64,000 nucleotides of DNA, from positions 245,072-309,071 of the forward strand of contig NZ_KB903245.1 of assembly GCF_000379625.1 (NCBI RefSeq). The letters run 5' to 3'. Both the position numbers and the translations under genes were made by a program. The notes beneath the pieces were generated by a model, which saw only the letters and a program-made list of their open reading frames with translations, was not told the DNA's origin and made no database searches. The stretch's first letter is position 1. Every line of letters begins with the position of its first letter. Shown in pieces: positions 1 to 9,169 of this stretch. The DNA comes from Actinomycetospora chiangmaiensis DSM 45062. GTDB lineage: Bacteria > Actinomycetota > Actinomycetes > Mycobacteriales > Pseudonocardiaceae.

Positions 1-945
1 CGGGAAGTTGTAGGTCCGCACCCGCTCGGAGCGGTCGACCGTGCGGACCTGGCTGCGGCGGTCGGCGGACGCCGCCTCGGCCTGCTTCTCGTCGGCGATC
101 GCCTGCAGCCGGGACCGCAGCACGTCCATCGCGCGGGCCTTGTTCTGCAGCTGCGACCGCTCGTTCTGGCAGCTCACGACGACGCCGGTCGGCAGGTGGG
201 TGATCCGGACGGCGGAGTCCGTGGTGTTGACGCCCTGCCCGCCCTTGCCCGACGAGCGGAACACGTCGATGCGCAGGTCCTTCTCGTCGATCTCGACGTC
301 GGGGGCCTCCTCGGCCTCCGGGTACACCAGGACGCCGGCCGCGGAGGTGTGGATGCGGCCCTGCGACTCGGTGACGGGCACCCGCTGCACGCGGTGCACG
401 CCGCCCTCGTACTTGAACCAGGCCCAGACCCCGTCGGGGTCGTTGCCCGGGGCGGTGACGGTGACCGTGACGTCCTTGAACCCGCCGAGGTCGGACTCCG
501 TCGCGGAGAGCACCGCGACCTTCCAGCCCCGTCGCTCGGCGTAGCGCGAGTACATCCGCAGCAGGTCGCCCGCGAACAGGGCGGACTCCTCGCCGCCCTC
601 GCCGGACTTCACCTCGACGACCACGTCGTGCGAGTCCGCGGGGTCGCGCGGGACGAGCAGCTCGGAGAGGCGGTCGCGCAGCGTCTCGACGGTCCCGTGC
701 AACGCGTCGGCCTCGGCCGCGAACGCCGGGTCCTCCCCGGCGAGCTCCCGGGCGTCGGCGAGGTCGGCCTCGGCGCGCTCGAGCTCGCCGGCGGTGCTGA
801 CGATCGGCGCGAGCTCGGCGTAGCGGCGCCCCAGCCGACGGGCCAGGGCCTGGTCGGCGTGCACGTCGGGGTCAGCCAGGCGTGCCTCCAGCCCGGCGTG
901 CTCCTCGACGAGCGCCCGGACCGAGTTGTCGGCCACCGATGTCAT
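1..945 (-). CDS. prfA: Peptide chain release factor 1 (partial, C-terminus off the left edge)
   Basis: Class I release factor that reads UAA/UAG in the ribosomal A site and triggers peptidyl-tRNA hydrolysis. About 315 residues are present, and the C-terminus continues beyond base 1. The PVT anticodon-recognition motif (RVPVTESQG) marks RF1 rather than RF2, and the catalytic GGQ lies in [14 protein letters not shown], encoded near 225-245. The ATG at 945 is preceded on the minus strand by GGAG about 7 nt upstream. It follows rpmE across about 90 bp that holds a hairpin. The rho-rpmE-prfA order is conserved in actinobacteria. Confidence 0.97.
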   Translation of the reverse strand, partial: MTSVADNSVRALVEEHAGLEARLADPDVHADQALARRLGRRYAELAPIVSTAGELERAEADLADARELAGEDPAFAAEADALHGTVETLRDRLSELLVPRDPADSHDVVVEVKSGEGGEESALFAGDLLRMYSRYAERRGWKVAVLSATESDLGGFKDVTVTVTAPGNDPDGVWAWFKYEGGVHRVQRVPVTESQGRIHTSAAGVLVYPEAEEAPDVEIDEKDLRIDVFRSSGKGGQGVNTTDSAVRITHLPTGVVVSCQNERSQLQNKARAMDVLRSRLQAIADEKQAEAASADRRSQVRTVDRSERVRTYNFP

Positions 946-989
946 GGTCTTCTCCTGCTCCCCCGCGGGTGTCCTGTGAACGCACGAAC

Positions 990-1028
990 GCCCGCCGCCG
1001 CCCGCCCGGAGGCGGGACGACGACGGGC
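990..1028 (-). terminator. GC-rich stem-loop after rpmE
   Basis: GCCCGCCGCCGCCCGCC (990-1006) pairs, with several G-U wobbles, with the GGCGGGACGACGACGGGC segment ending at 1028. The stem begins 10 bp past the rpmE stop. There is no clear U-tract, so it may act as a weak terminator, a processing site or an attenuator between rpmE and prfA. Confidence 0.5.
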
Positions 1029-1038
1029 GTCGAGGGAG

Positions 1039-1251
1039 CTACTTGGAGCGCTTGCCGTACCGCGCCTCGAAGCGGGCGATGCGGCCGCCGGTGTCCAGGA
1101 TGCGCTGCTTGCCGGTGTAGAACGGGTGGCACGCCGAGCAGGTCTCGACGGTGATGTTGCCGCCCGCCTTGGTGCTGCGCGTGGTGAACGAGCTCCCGCA
1201 GCTGCAGAGCACCGTGGTGTCGACGTACTCGGGGTGGATCCCGGACTTCAT
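1039..1251 (-). CDS. rpmE: 50S ribosomal protein L31
   Basis: Bacterial L31, a component of the large subunit that bridges to the small subunit. The 70-residue protein begins MKSGIHPEY, the family's usual start. A longer in-frame extension exists upstream but has no homology and was rejected. It carries the zinc-binding cysteines (LCSCG and ETCSACHPF), so it is the zinc-containing (C+) form. Actinobacteria often also have a C- paralogue for zinc starvation; none is in this window. Confidence 0.97.
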   Translation of the reverse strand: MKSGIHPEYVDTTVLCSCGSSFTTRSTKAGGNITVETCSACHPFYTGKQRILDTGGRIARFEARYGKRSK

Positions 1252-1449
1252 GTGGCTGGTCCTCTCATCATGGGCCGCCGGGTCCCCAGGGAGCGCGTGA
1301 GTGCTCGTGGGGTGAACCGGAGGCAACTGTGCCACCGGGCATTCTCTCAGGACTGCCCGCTGGTCCCTGTAACCGGCCCGCCCCCGGCGTTGTTCCCGGG
1401 CGCGCCTTCGCTCCCGGCCCCGGTCCGGTTCGCGATTTGTGACGGTTTA

Positions 1450-1469
1450 CCTGACCCGAACAGGTCAGG
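1450..1469. promoter_or_regulatory. Inverted repeat upstream of the secreted-protein gene
   Basis: CCTGACC and GGTCAGG form a perfect 7-bp inverted repeat around a 6-nt spacer, 65 bp before the ATG at 1534, in the gap between divergent rpmE and the wall-protein gene. It has the size and symmetry of a repressor operator. No regulator is recognisable next to it. Confidence 0.35.
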
Positions 1470-1533
1470 GCGCTGGGCCGGAAGTAGGGGCGACACCCGG
1501 CGCCGACGCCGGGACCGACTCAGGGAGCACGAC

Positions 1534-2343
1534 ATGTCCTTGCGGACCACCGCCGTCGCCACGCTGGCCGCCCTGGCCCTCACCGGGCTCGCCGCCACCC
1601 CGGCGCTCGCCCAGACCCCGCCGCCGGTCGCGACCATCCCCAGCCTCACCGGACAGAGCACCTCGGTGAAGCTCGACTCCGGCTTCACCGGCGCCCTGTC
1701 CTCGCTCGGCGTCACCCCCGCACCGACCGGCAACGCGACCGTCAAGGACGGCGTCGCCTCGTTCCCGATCACCGGCGGCAACGTCACCGTCTACAAGCCG
1801 GGCGAGGTCACCCCCTACGTCCAGGGGATGATCATGCACGACGGTTCGGGCCTGTCCCTGACCAAGGGCGACACCAAGGTCACCCTCGAGAACTTCGTGA
1901 TCGACCCGGGTCAGCCGGCCACCCTCAAGGGCAAGGTCCTTGCGAACGGCCAGACCGTGGCCGACTCGGTCACCCTGTTCGACCTCGACGGCTCGACCCT
2001 CAAGCCGATCACCACCGACGCCTCGGCCGGCACCGCCACGCTGACCGGCACCACCGTGCGCCTGTCGAACGACGCCGCCGCCGCGCTGGGCAAGGCCTTC
2101 TCCACCGACGCGATCAAGGGCGGGCTCACCGTCGGCATCGCGACCATCGTCGTGAACCTGCCGGGCTCGAAGGGCGGCTCGGGCATGCCCGGTGCCATGC
2201 CGCAGGGCGGCGCCGAGACCGGTGGCGGCAGCACGGCCACCGGCGGCATCGACCCCGCGCTGCTCGCGGGCGGCGTGCTCACCCTCACGGTGGTCGGCGG
2301 GGCGCTCGTGGTCGTCCGGCGCCGTGCCGGCGCCCGCGGCTGA
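1534..2343 (+). CDS. Secreted wall-anchored protein with sortase-type sorting signal
   Basis: A 269-residue protein of unknown function. Residues 1-26 form a signal peptide (Ala/Leu-rich core, cleavage near TPALA-QT). Residues 27-210 look like one beta-rich extracellular domain, possibly HtaA-like but not certain. Residues 211-240 are a Gly/Ser/Pro linker. The end has the layout of a cell-wall sorting signal: AETG at 227-230, a hydrophobic stretch at 241-261, then RRRAGARG. The AETG resembles the LAxTG motif of class E sortases. The next gene is a sortase, which supports an enzyme-substrate pair. ATG 1534 is chosen because the signal peptide starts there; the reading frame upstream is a shadow. 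Confidence 0.8.
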   Translation: MSLRTTAVATLAALALTGLAATPALAQTPPPVATIPSLTGQSTSVKLDSGFTGALSSLGVTPAPTGNATVKDGVASFPITGGNVTVYKPGEVTPYVQGMIMHDGSGLSLTKGDTKVTLENFVIDPGQPATLKGKVLANGQTVADSVTLFDLDGSTLKPITTDASAGTATLTGTTVRLSNDAAAALGKAFSTDAIKGGLTVGIATIVVNLPGSKGGSGMPGAMPQGGAETGGGSTATGGIDPALLAGGVLTLTVVGGALVVVRRRAGARG

Positions 2344-2357
2344 TCGAGTCCCTTCCT

Positions 2358-2391
2358 GACGACGGGTGTCCCGGCCGGGGCACCCGTCGTC
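2358..2391 (+). terminator. Stem-loop with T-run between wall protein and sortase
   Basis: GACGACGGGTGTCCC pairs with GGGGCACCCGTCGTC (one wobble) around a GGCC loop, followed by CGTTTCTCC. It lies 15 bp after the wall-protein stop and 23 bp before the sortase start. It is a plausible intrinsic terminator or attenuator, which would make the substrate more abundant than the sortase. Confidence 0.6.
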
Positions 2392-2413
2392 CGTTTCTCC
2401 CTGGAGCACCCCG

Positions 2414-3049
2414 ATGACCGTCCGCAGCCGCATCGTGATCGCGCTGCTCGCCGTGGTGGGCATGGTCGGTGTGGTCCTCGTGGTCCTCGGCCTGACGGCG
2501 GGTCCGCGCAGCGCCGCCCCGGTGGCGACCGCGGAGACCCGCGCGCCGGTCACGGTGTCGGCCACCCCGCCTCCCGCCCCGGTACGGCTGCCGGCATCAC
2601 CGCCGACGCGGATCGCCATCCCGGCGATCGGCGTCGACTCCGTGGTCAACCCGAGCGGGCTGAACCCGGACGGGACGCTCCAGGTGCCGGCGCCGGGCCC
2701 GCGTTACGACCAGGCGGCCTGGTACACCGGCTCCGCCTCCCCCGGCCAGGACGGCCCCTCGGTGATCCTCGGACACATCGACTCCGCGAAGAACGGGCCG
2801 TCGGTGTTCTACCGGCTCGCGCAGCTGCGCCCGCTCGACGAGTTCACGGTGACCCGGGCCGACGGCGTGGTGCTGGTGTTCCGGGTCAACTCGGTGCAGC
2901 AGTACCCGAAGGACGCCTTCCCGAGCCAGGAGGTCTACGGACCCACCCCGCGGCCCGAGATGCGGCTCATCACCTGCGGTGGGGCGTTCGACGACAGCAC
3001 CCGGTCCTACCGGGACAACACGGTGGTCTACGCGAGCCGGATCGCCTGA
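2414..3049 (+). CDS. Class F sortase
   Basis: A 211-residue membrane-anchored transpeptidase. A single N-terminal membrane segment (about residues 7-30) is followed by a Pro/Ala-rich stalk (31-65) and the sortase barrel. The catalytic triad is visible: His121 in ILGHID, Cys188 in LITCGG and Arg200 in SYRDNTVVY. The short barrel and the LITCGG motif fit the actinobacterial class E/F group rather than class A. ATG 2414 puts the membrane segment at the N-terminus; an extension in frame from 2366 lies in the intergenic hairpin. The adjacent upstream gene encodes a likely substrate. Confidence 0.88.
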   Translation: MTVRSRIVIALLAVVGMVGVVLVVLGLTAGPRSAAPVATAETRAPVTVSATPPPAPVRLPASPPTRIAIPAIGVDSVVNPSGLNPDGTLQVPAPGPRYDQAAWYTGSASPGQDGPSVILGHIDSAKNGPSVFYRLAQLRPLDEFTVTRADGVVLVFRVNSVQQYPKDAFPSQEVYGPTPRPEMRLITCGGAFDDSTRSYRDNTVVYASRIA

Positions 3050-3058
3050 GCGCCGCCC

Positions 3059-3108
3059 CGATGTGGCTTACCCGCCACTGGACGCCGGCATTGACGCTCC
3101 GCTGTCAC
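3059..3108 (+). repeat. Dispersed palindromic 3'-end element, copy 1
   Basis: A 50-bp element starting CGATGTGGCTT and ending CCGCTGTCAC. By manual alignment it matches the copy at 36041-36090 at 41 of 50 positions. It begins 9 bp after the sortase stop. Other copies are at 36692-36741 and, as an inverted double copy, at 34194-34250. Confidence 0.75.
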
Positions 3109-3121
3109 CGGGGAGTACCCG

Positions 3122-3167
3122 CACGACGACGGGCCCTGCCGCAGCTGCGGCAGGGCCCGTCGTCGTG
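3122..3167. terminator. Perfect 46-bp palindrome between convergent sortase and rho
   Basis: The 23-bp arms 3122-3144 and 3145-3167 are exact reverse complements, centred on CAGCTG. The element separates the convergent sortase gene from rho and ends 11 bp from the rho stop. It has no T-run, but its symmetry suits bidirectional termination or transcript-end protection. Confidence 0.7.
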
Positions 3168-3178
3168 GGAGGGACGGA

Positions 3179-5431
3179 CTACTCGTCGTCCTTCGTCGGC
3201 ATCGTCTTCGCGACCGACATGAGGAACTCGATGTTGGTCCGCGTCTTGCGCAGCCGGTCGAGGATCAGCTCGATGGCCTGCTGCGAGTCGAGCGCGGCCA
3301 GCACCCGGCGCAGCTTGTGGGTCACGGCCCGCTCGTCGGGCGAGAGGAGGAGCTCCTCCTTGCGCGTGGACGAGGCGTCCGGGTCGATCGCCGGGAAGAT
3401 GCGCTTGTCGGCGAGCTTCCGGTCGAGCTTGAGCTCGGCGTTGCCGGTGCCCTTGAACTCCTCGAAGATCACCGTGTCCATCGTCGAGCCGGTCTCGACC
3501 AGCGCCGTCGCGAAGATGGTCAGCGAGCCGCCGTCCTCGATGTTGCGCGCCGCCCCGAGGAACCGCTTCGGCGGGTAGAGCGCGGTCGAGTCGACACCGC
3601 CGGACAGGATGCGGCCCGACGCCGGCGCGGCCAGGTTGTAGGCCCGGCCGAGGCGGGTGATCGAGTCGAGCAGCACGACGACGTCGTGGCCCTGCTCGAC
3701 CAGGCGCTTCGCCCGCTCGATCGACAGCTCCGCGACCGAGGTGTGGTCCGACGGCGGCCGGTCGAAGGTCGAGGCGATGACCTCGCCCTTCACCGTCCGC
3801 TGCATGTCGGTGACCTCCTCCGGGCGCTCGTCGACGAGCACGACCATGAGGTGGACCTCGGGGTTGTTCGTGGTGATCGCGTTGGCGATCGCCTGCAGCA
3901 CCATCGTCTTGCCGGCCTTCGGCGGCGAGACGATCAGGGCGCGCTGCCCCTTGCCGACCGGCATGACCAGGTCGATCACGCGGGTGGACAGCAGGTGCGG
4001 CTCGGTCTCGAGGCGCAGCCGCTCGTTGGGGTAGAGCGGCGTGAGCTTGGTGAACTCGGGACGGCGCTTCGCCTGCTCCGGGTCCAGCCCGTTGATCGAG
4101 TCGACGCGGACCAGCGGGTTGAACTTCTGCCGGTTCTGCTCGTTCTCACGCTGCTGGCGGACCTGACCGGTGACGGCGTCGCCGCGGCGCAGCCCGTACT
4201 TGCGCACGAGCGAGAGCGAGACGTAGACGTCGTTCGGGCCGGCCATGTAGCCCGACGTGCGGACGAACGCGTAGTTGTCCAGCACGTCGAGGATGCCCGC
4301 GACCGGAATGAGGACGTCGTCGTCGCGGACCTCGGGCTCGCGGGTGTCCTGCGGGCCGTCCTGCCCGCCCCCGCGCTCGTTGCGGTTGCGGCGACGGTCG
4401 CGGAAGCGCCGACCGCGCCGACGGCCACCGCCGTCCTCGTCCTCGTCGTCGTCCACGCGCTGCTGGCCCTGCTGGTCGCGACCCTGCTGGTCGCGACCCT
4501 GCTGGTCCCGGTTCTGCTGGTCCCGGCCCTGCTGGTCCCGCTGCTGCTGGTCGCGGTTCTGCTGGCGGTCGCCGCGGCCCTGGCCGTTGCGGCGCCGGCC
4601 GCCGCGGTCGCCGTCGTCGTCCCCGTCGGCGTCGCGGTCGGGCCCCTGGTCGCGGTCCTGGCCCTGCTGATCACGGCCCTGCTGCTGGTCGCGGCCCTGC
4701 TGGTCGCGGCCCTGGCCGCGGTCGCCGCGGCCCTGCTGGCGGTCGCGGCCGCTCCGGTCGCCCCGGTCCTGCTCCGTCGCACGACGGTCCTGGCGGCCCT
4801 CGTCCTCGCGCGGCGCCTGCTCCGGCGCCTCGGCCGGTGCCGCGACGGCGCTCACCTCGGGCTCGGCCCCTGCCGGGGCGGCGTCCTCGGACCCGGCCGC
4901 GGGCCCCGCGTCGCGTCGTGCGCTGCGCCGACGGCGCGACGGCTTGTCGGACGGCGCGTCCTCGGCGGTCGCGTCGGCAGCGACCGGCTCGGCAGCGGCG
5001 GGCTCGGCCGCCGGCTGCCCGAGCGCCGCGTCGGCGTCCGCGGCGGGCGCGTCGGTGGCGGCGGTGACCGCGTCCGCGGTGCTCAGCGCCTCGGCGGGCT
5101 GCTCCGGCTCGGCGTCCGGGGTCACGGCCCGGCGCCGGCTCGCGCGGCGGCGGGCGGGCTTCTCCTCGGCCGGGGCCGCCTCGGCCGGAGCCTCCTCGGC
5201 GGCGGCCTGCTCGACGGGGCCCTCCCCGAGCGGGAGCTGGGCGGCGCCGGCCTGCCGCTTCTTGATCTCCTCGATGAGGTCACCCCGGCGCATGCCGGTG
5301 GTGTCGGTGACGCCGAGCGTCCCGGCGAGCTCGCGCAGCTCGGCGAGCACCATCCCGGATACACCTCCACGGCGGCGACGTTCGGTGCCGGCGGGGGCGG
5401 CGTCGGGGGTGATGACGTCGGTTTCGGTCAC
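3179..5431 (-). CDS. rho: Transcription termination factor Rho with long basic/acidic insertion
   Basis: Hexameric RNA helicase/ATPase that terminates transcription. The 750-residue product has an N-terminal Rho_N region ([13 protein letters not shown]), then a low-complexity insertion of roughly 270 residues (about 90-365) rich in Ala/Glu first and then Arg/Asp/Gln, then the RNA-binding fold (near 370-450) and the ATPase with Walker A PPKAGKT (about 502-508) and Walker B VVVLLDS. Such insertions are typical of actinobacterial Rho. GTG 5431 is chosen because GGAAGGA lies 6-7 nt upstream; the frame remains open further upstream without homology. The final residues MPTKDDE fit the family end. 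Confidence 0.97.
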   Translation of the reverse strand: MTETDVITPDAAPAGTERRRRGGVSGMVLAELRELAGTLGVTDTTGMRRGDLIEEIKKRQAGAAQLPLGEGPVEQAAAEEAPAEAAPAEEKPARRRASRRRAVTPDAEPEQPAEALSTADAVTAATDAPAADADAALGQPAAEPAAAEPVAADATAEDAPSDKPSRRRRSARRDAGPAAGSEDAAPAGAEPEVSAVAAPAEAPEQAPREDEGRQDRRATEQDRGDRSGRDRQQGRGDRGQGRDQQGRDQQQGRDQQGQDRDQGPDRDADGDDDGDRGGRRRNGQGRGDRQQNRDQQQRDQQGRDQQNRDQQGRDQQGRDQQGQQRVDDDEDEDGGGRRRGRRFRDRRRNRNERGGGQDGPQDTREPEVRDDDVLIPVAGILDVLDNYAFVRTSGYMAGPNDVYVSLSLVRKYGLRRGDAVTGQVRQQRENEQNRQKFNPLVRVDSINGLDPEQAKRRPEFTKLTPLYPNERLRLETEPHLLSTRVIDLVMPVGKGQRALIVSPPKAGKTMVLQAIANAITTNNPEVHLMVVLVDERPEEVTDMQRTVKGEVIASTFDRPPSDHTSVAELSIERAKRLVEQGHDVVVLLDSITRLGRAYNLAAPASGRILSGGVDSTALYPPKRFLGAARNIEDGGSLTIFATALVETGSTMDTVIFEEFKGTGNAELKLDRKLADKRIFPAIDPDASSTRKEELLLSPDERAVTHKLRRVLAALDSQQAIELILDRLRKTRTNIEFLMSVAKTMPTKDDE
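4458..4768 (-). repeat. Internal 15-bp coding repeat in rho (RDQQG units)
   Basis: Imperfect 15-bp units of the type CTGCTGGTCGCGACC on the plus strand encode tandem [10 protein letters not shown] pentapeptides on the minus strand. Two clusters (about 4458-4590 and 4660-4768) are split by an acidic DADGDDDGD stretch. Such slippage-prone repeats would let the insertion change length in frame. Confidence 0.75.
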
Positions 5432-5694
5432 GCAGGTCCTTCCTGGACCGGCCGGGGACTCCTCATCCCGGGCCAGCGGACGTGTCCGCACGCATTCGGG
5501 CGCGCGAATCCACTGCAACGCCGCGTCGAGGGAGCAGAACGAGGTGGATCGGCGTCCCCGGAGCAGGCACGTTGCGGAACTTCTGAGAGGCAACGACCGT
5601 GCACGACCCGTCCGAGAAGCGGAGCGGGGAAGACCGTCCCGGGATCCCCGGGACGTGGCACCGGCGCGGATCACGCTGGTCGCTGTCGGTGCTC
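5432..5694 (-). other. Long 5' leader of rho
   Basis: About 260 bases lie between the predicted rho promoter and its GTG. No convincing ORF is seen. Several GC-rich inverted repeats occur, for example GTCCCGGGATCCCCGGGAC at 5636-5654. Rho genes in other bacteria are autoregulated through their leaders, so this region could carry that control; this is inference. Confidence 0.45.
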
Positions 5695-5723
5695 ACACTA
5701 GCCCCAGCGACACAGGTGGGCAA
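5695..5723 (-). promoter_or_regulatory. Predicted promoter of rho
   Basis: On the minus strand TTGCCC (5718-5723) is followed after 17 bp by TAGTGT (5695-5700), a fair match to housekeeping -35 and -10 boxes. It lies in the thrB-rho gap and would start transcription near 5688. Confidence 0.4.
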
Positions 5724-5756
5724 CAACCGGGTCGCACGAGGGGGATCGGGTCCCGA

Positions 5757-6671
5757 TCAGTCGGTGACGACCGCACCGGCGGTGTCGATCGGGAGCCGGA
5801 CCGTCTCGAACCCGCTGGTGGGGAGGTCGTCCGGGAGCGGTTCGCCCGTGGTGAGCGCGAGCACCGTCGGCCCGGCGCCCGAGACCGCGGCCGGGACGCC
5901 CGCCGCGCGCAGGGCGTCCACCAGGTCGGCGGTGGCCGGGTAGGCCGGCCGGCGGTAGGGCTGGTGCAGCCGGTCCTCCGTGGCCGGGAGCAACAGGTGC
6001 GGCGCGCGAGTGAGCGCGTGCACCACGAGGGCGGACCGCGAGGCGGTGAACGCCGCGTCGCCGTGCGGCACCCGGTCGGGCAGCAGGCCACGCGTGGCCT
6101 CGGTGGAGCTGGAGTGCTCGGAGACGAACGCGACCGGCACCACGTCGGGGTGCGGCTCGAGGTGCGCCGCGCGGTACGACCCGGCCGTGCACCACGTGAC
6201 GACCAGCCCGCCGTACAGACACGCCGCCACGTTGTCGGCGTGGCCGTCGAAGCGTGCCGCCAGGTCGAGCACGGCCTCGTCGTCGGGAGCCTTGCCGGGG
6301 CCGAGCAGCGCGCAGGCCGCGACGATGCCGGCCACCGCGGCGGACGCCGAGGAGCCCAGCCCGCGGCTGTGCGGGATGACGTTGTGGCAGGTCAGGTGCA
6401 GGGGCGGCCGGTCGACCCCGGCGAGGTCGTAGGTCGCGCAGGCCGCCTTGAGCACGAGGTGCCGCTCGTCGCGGGGCACCCGGCCGGCGCCCTCGCCGTG
6501 CACCTCGACGGTGCTCGGGCCCGCGTCGAGCTCGGCCAGCTCGATCTCGTCGTGCAGCCCCAGCGCGAGGCCGAGCGAGTCGAAGCCCGGCCCGAGGTTG
6601 GCCGACGTGGCCGGCACCCGGACCCTGACCCTCCCCGCACCCACGCCGGTCGCTGCGCCCGCCGCGATCAC
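5757..6671 (-). CDS. thrB: Homoserine kinase
   Basis: GHMP-family kinase that phosphorylates homoserine in threonine synthesis. The 304-residue protein has the N-terminal strand VRVRVPATSANLGPGFDSLG and the ATP-binding motif PHSRGLGSSASAA (residues 100-112). The GTG start at 6671 directly abuts the thrC stop (TGAGTG), so translation is probably coupled; an internal GTG at residue 10 is an alternative. A short inverted repeat (GATCGGG/CCCGATC, 5744-5758) overlaps its stop codon and may end the operon transcript. Confidence 0.96.
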   Translation of the reverse strand: MIAAGAATGVGAGRVRVRVPATSANLGPGFDSLGLALGLHDEIELAELDAGPSTVEVHGEGAGRVPRDERHLVLKAACATYDLAGVDRPPLHLTCHNVIPHSRGLGSSASAAVAGIVAACALLGPGKAPDDEAVLDLAARFDGHADNVAACLYGGLVVTWCTAGSYRAAHLEPHPDVVPVAFVSEHSSSTEATRGLLPDRVPHGDAAFTASRSALVVHALTRAPHLLLPATEDRLHQPYRRPAYPATADLVDALRAAGVPAAVSGAGPTVLALTTGEPLPDDLPTSGFETVRLPIDTAGAVVTD

Positions 6672-7748
6672 TCAGCCCAGCCCGAGCGCGTCGGCCACCG
6701 CGTCGACCCGCTCCGGGACGACGACGGGCTCGGGCACGTCGGCCAGGGCGGTCCCCGGGTCCTTCAGGCCGTGCCCGGTGACGGTGCAGACCACCAGCCG
6801 GCCCGGGCTCAGCTCGCCGGCCGCGGAGCGCGCGAGCAGGCCCGCCACCGACGCGGCCGAGGCGGGCTCCACGAAGACGCCCTCCCGGGCGGCCAGCAGC
6901 CGATAGGCGGCGAGGATCGCGTCGTCGTCCACCGCGGTGATGCGCCCGCCGGACTCGTCGCGGGCGGCGATCGCCCCGTGCCAGGAGGCGGGCGACCCGA
7001 TGCGGATCGCGGTCGCGATCGTCTCCGGGTGCTTCACGGGCGCCCCCGAGACCAGCGGCGAGGCGCCCTCGGCCTGCACCCCGTGCATCTCGGGGGTGGC
7101 CTCGACGACACCGTCGCGGTGGTACTCGGTGTAGCCGCGCCAGTAGGCGGTGATGTTGCCGGCGTTGCCGACCGGGAGGACGTGCAGGTCGGGCGCACGG
7201 CCGAGCTGGTCGCAGATCTCGAACGACGCCGTCTTCTGGCCCTCGATGCGCGCGGGGTTCACGGAGTTCACCAGCGCGATCGGGTACTCCTCGGCCGCCT
7301 TGCGGGCGAGTTCCAGGCACGCGTCGAAGTTGCCCTCGAGCTGCAGGATGCGGGCGCCGTGGGCGGTGGCCTGGGCGAGCTTGCCCAGCGCGATCTTGCC
7401 CTGCGGAACGAGCACCGCGCAGGTCATGTCGGTGCGGGCGGAGTAGGCGGCCGCCGACGCGGACGTGTTGCCGGTGGAGGCGCAGATGACCGCCTTCGCC
7501 CCGCTCGCGGCCGCCTCGGTCATCGCGACCGTCATGCCCCGGTCCTTGAACGACCCGGTCGGATTCGCGCCCTCGATCTTGAGGTGGACCTCGCAGCCGG
7601 TCAGGGCCGACAGGTGCGGCGCGGGGAGCAGCGGCGTGCCGCCCTCGCGCAGCGTGACGACGTCCCAGCCGTCCTTCACGTGCGGCATGCGGTCCCGGTA
7701 GGCCCGGATGATGCCGGGCCACTCGACGTGGGTACCGAGCAGACTCAC
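6672..7748 (-). CDS. thrC: Threonine synthase
   Basis: PLP enzyme that converts O-phosphohomoserine to threonine. The product has 358 residues, the usual size of the short class. The PLP-binding lysine is Lys68 in [10 protein letters not shown], and the phosphate-binding glycine loop is in [13 protein letters not shown]. The start is GTG 7748, whose last bases overlap the hom stop (GTGA). It sits between hom and thrB in the conserved threonine operon order. Confidence 0.97.
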   Translation of the reverse strand: MSLLGTHVEWPGIIRAYRDRMPHVKDGWDVVTLREGGTPLLPAPHLSALTGCEVHLKIEGANPTGSFKDRGMTVAMTEAAASGAKAVICASTGNTSASAAAYSARTDMTCAVLVPQGKIALGKLAQATAHGARILQLEGNFDACLELARKAAEEYPIALVNSVNPARIEGQKTASFEICDQLGRAPDLHVLPVGNAGNITAYWRGYTEYHRDGVVEATPEMHGVQAEGASPLVSGAPVKHPETIATAIRIGSPASWHGAIAARDESGGRITAVDDDAILAAYRLLAAREGVFVEPASAASVAGLLARSAAGELSPGRLVVCTVTGHGLKDPGTALADVPEPVVVPERVDAVADALGLG

Positions 7749-9169
7749 TGGGGTCCTCCGAGGGCGCTGACGGGACGGCCGAGGTCCTCCACGCGCAGGA
7801 TGCTGGCGACACCGCGGACCGACTCCAGGCCCGACAGGGCCTCCACGGTGGCCCGCAGGGCCGCGTCGGGGGCCTCGTGGGTCACGACGACCAGTGTGGC
7901 GGGCGTGTCCTCCTCGCCGCCATGACCTGGGTCGCGCCGTCCGCCCTCCTGCTTGACGGTCGCGATCGAGACGTCGTGGTCGGAGAACACCCCGGCGACC
8001 GCCGCGAGCACGCCGGCACGGTCGTGCACGTCGAGGTTGACGTGGTAGCGGGTGCGGACGTCGCCCATCGGCTGCACGGGCAGGTGGGCGTAGGCGGAGT
8101 CGCGGGGGCCACGACCGCCGATCACCTTGTTGCGGGCCGCCGCGACGAGGTCGCCGAGCACGGCGCTCGCCGTCTGCGGGCCGCCCGCCCCCTGGCCGTA
8201 GAACATCAGCGGGCCGGCGGCGTCCGCCTCGACGAACACCGCGTTGAAGGCGCCCGACACGGAGGCCAGCGGGTGCGACCGCGGGATCATGGCCGGGTAC
8301 ACGCGGGCCGAGACGGCGGGGCCGTCGGCGGTGTCGACCTGCTCGCAGATCGCCAGCAGCTTCACGGTGCACCCGAGGGCGCGGGCCGAGGCGATGTCGG
8401 CGGCCGTGACGTCGCGGATGCCCTCGCGGTGCACGTCGGCGGCGGTCACCCGGGTGTGGAACGCGAGGCTCGCGAGGATGGCCGCCTTGGACGCGGCGTC
8501 GTAGCCGTCGACGTCCGCGGTCGGGTCGGCCTCGGCGTAGCCCAGCCGGCCGGCCTCCTCCAGCGCGTCGGCGTAGCCCGCGCCCGTGGACTCCATCGCC
8601 GAGAGGATGAAGTTGGTGGTGCCGTTGACGATGCCCGCGACCCGGCGGATGCGGTCGCCCGCCAGGGACTGCTGGATCGGGCGCAGCAGCGGGATCGCGC
8701 CCGCGACCGAGGCCTCGTAGTAGAGGTCGGCCCCGGACTCGCGGGCGGCCGCGGCCAGCGCCTCGCCCTCCTCCGCGAGCAGGGCCTTGTTCGCGCTGAC
8801 CACCGAGCGGCCGTTCTTCAACGCGTCCAGCAGCAGGTCGCGGGCGGGCTCGATGCCGCCCATGAGCTCCACGACGACGTCGACGTCGGGCCGCGAGACC
8901 AGGCTCGCCGGGTCCGTCGTCAGGAGCTCGGACGGGACCTCGGGGTGACGCTGGGGACGGCGGACCGCGATCCCCGCGAGCTCGACCGGGGCGCCGACCC
9001 GGGCGGCGAGCTCCTCGGCCTGCTCGTCGAGCAGCCGCACGACCTGCGAGCCGACCACCCCGCAGCCGAGCAGGGCGACCTTGACCGCCCCGATCTCACC
9101 GGTCCGGCTCCGCTCCGCTGCGACGCTGCCCGTCGCTGCGCTCGCCTCGCTGCGTCCCATCCCGCTCAC
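7745..9169 (-). CDS. hom: Homoserine dehydrogenase
   Basis: Reduces aspartate semialdehyde to homoserine, the branch point to Thr and Met. The 474-residue protein has an NAD(P)-binding motif [11 protein letters not shown], the catalytic domain ([15 protein letters not shown]), and a C-terminal ACT domain ([21 protein letters not shown]) for feedback control. GTG 9169 overlaps the lysA stop as GTGA; ATG 9160 is an alternative. Either way about 25 residues precede the usual KVALLGCG start. They are encoded by a GC-repetitive stretch (9107-9156) that looks like an in-frame insertion. Confidence 0.96.
   Translation of the reverse strand: MSGMGRSEASAATGSVAAERSRTGEIGAVKVALLGCGVVGSQVVRLLDEQAEELAARVGAPVELAGIAVRRPQRHPEVPSELLTTDPASLVSRPDVDVVVELMGGIEPARDLLLDALKNGRSVVSANKALLAEEGEALAAAARESGADLYYEASVAGAIPLLRPIQQSLAGDRIRRVAGIVNGTTNFILSAMESTGAGYADALEEAGRLGYAEADPTADVDGYDAASKAAILASLAFHTRVTAADVHREGIRDVTAADIASARALGCTVKLLAICEQVDTADGPAVSARVYPAMIPRSHPLASVSGAFNAVFVEADAAGPLMFYGQGAGGPQTASAVLGDLVAAARNKVIGGRGPRDSAYAHLPVQPMGDVRTRYHVNLDVHDRAGVLAAVAGVFSDHDVSIATVKQEGGRRDPGHGGEEDTPATLVVVTHEAPDAALRATVEALSGLESVRGVASILRVEDLGRPVSALGGPQ

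Noticed and set aside
196..1533. N-terminal extension of the wall-protein frame back to 196
   Set aside because: It is antisense to prfA and rpmE; a signal peptide and start codon at 1534 explain the real gene.
3317..5701. 794-codon ORF antisense to rho
   Set aside because: It is the GC-bias shadow of rho; its Val/Ala/Leu runs mirror the RDQQG repeats and no family is recognisable.
5599..5943. 114-codon plus-strand ORF in the rho leader
   Set aside because: It runs antisense into thrB, has low-complexity content and no ribosome-binding site.
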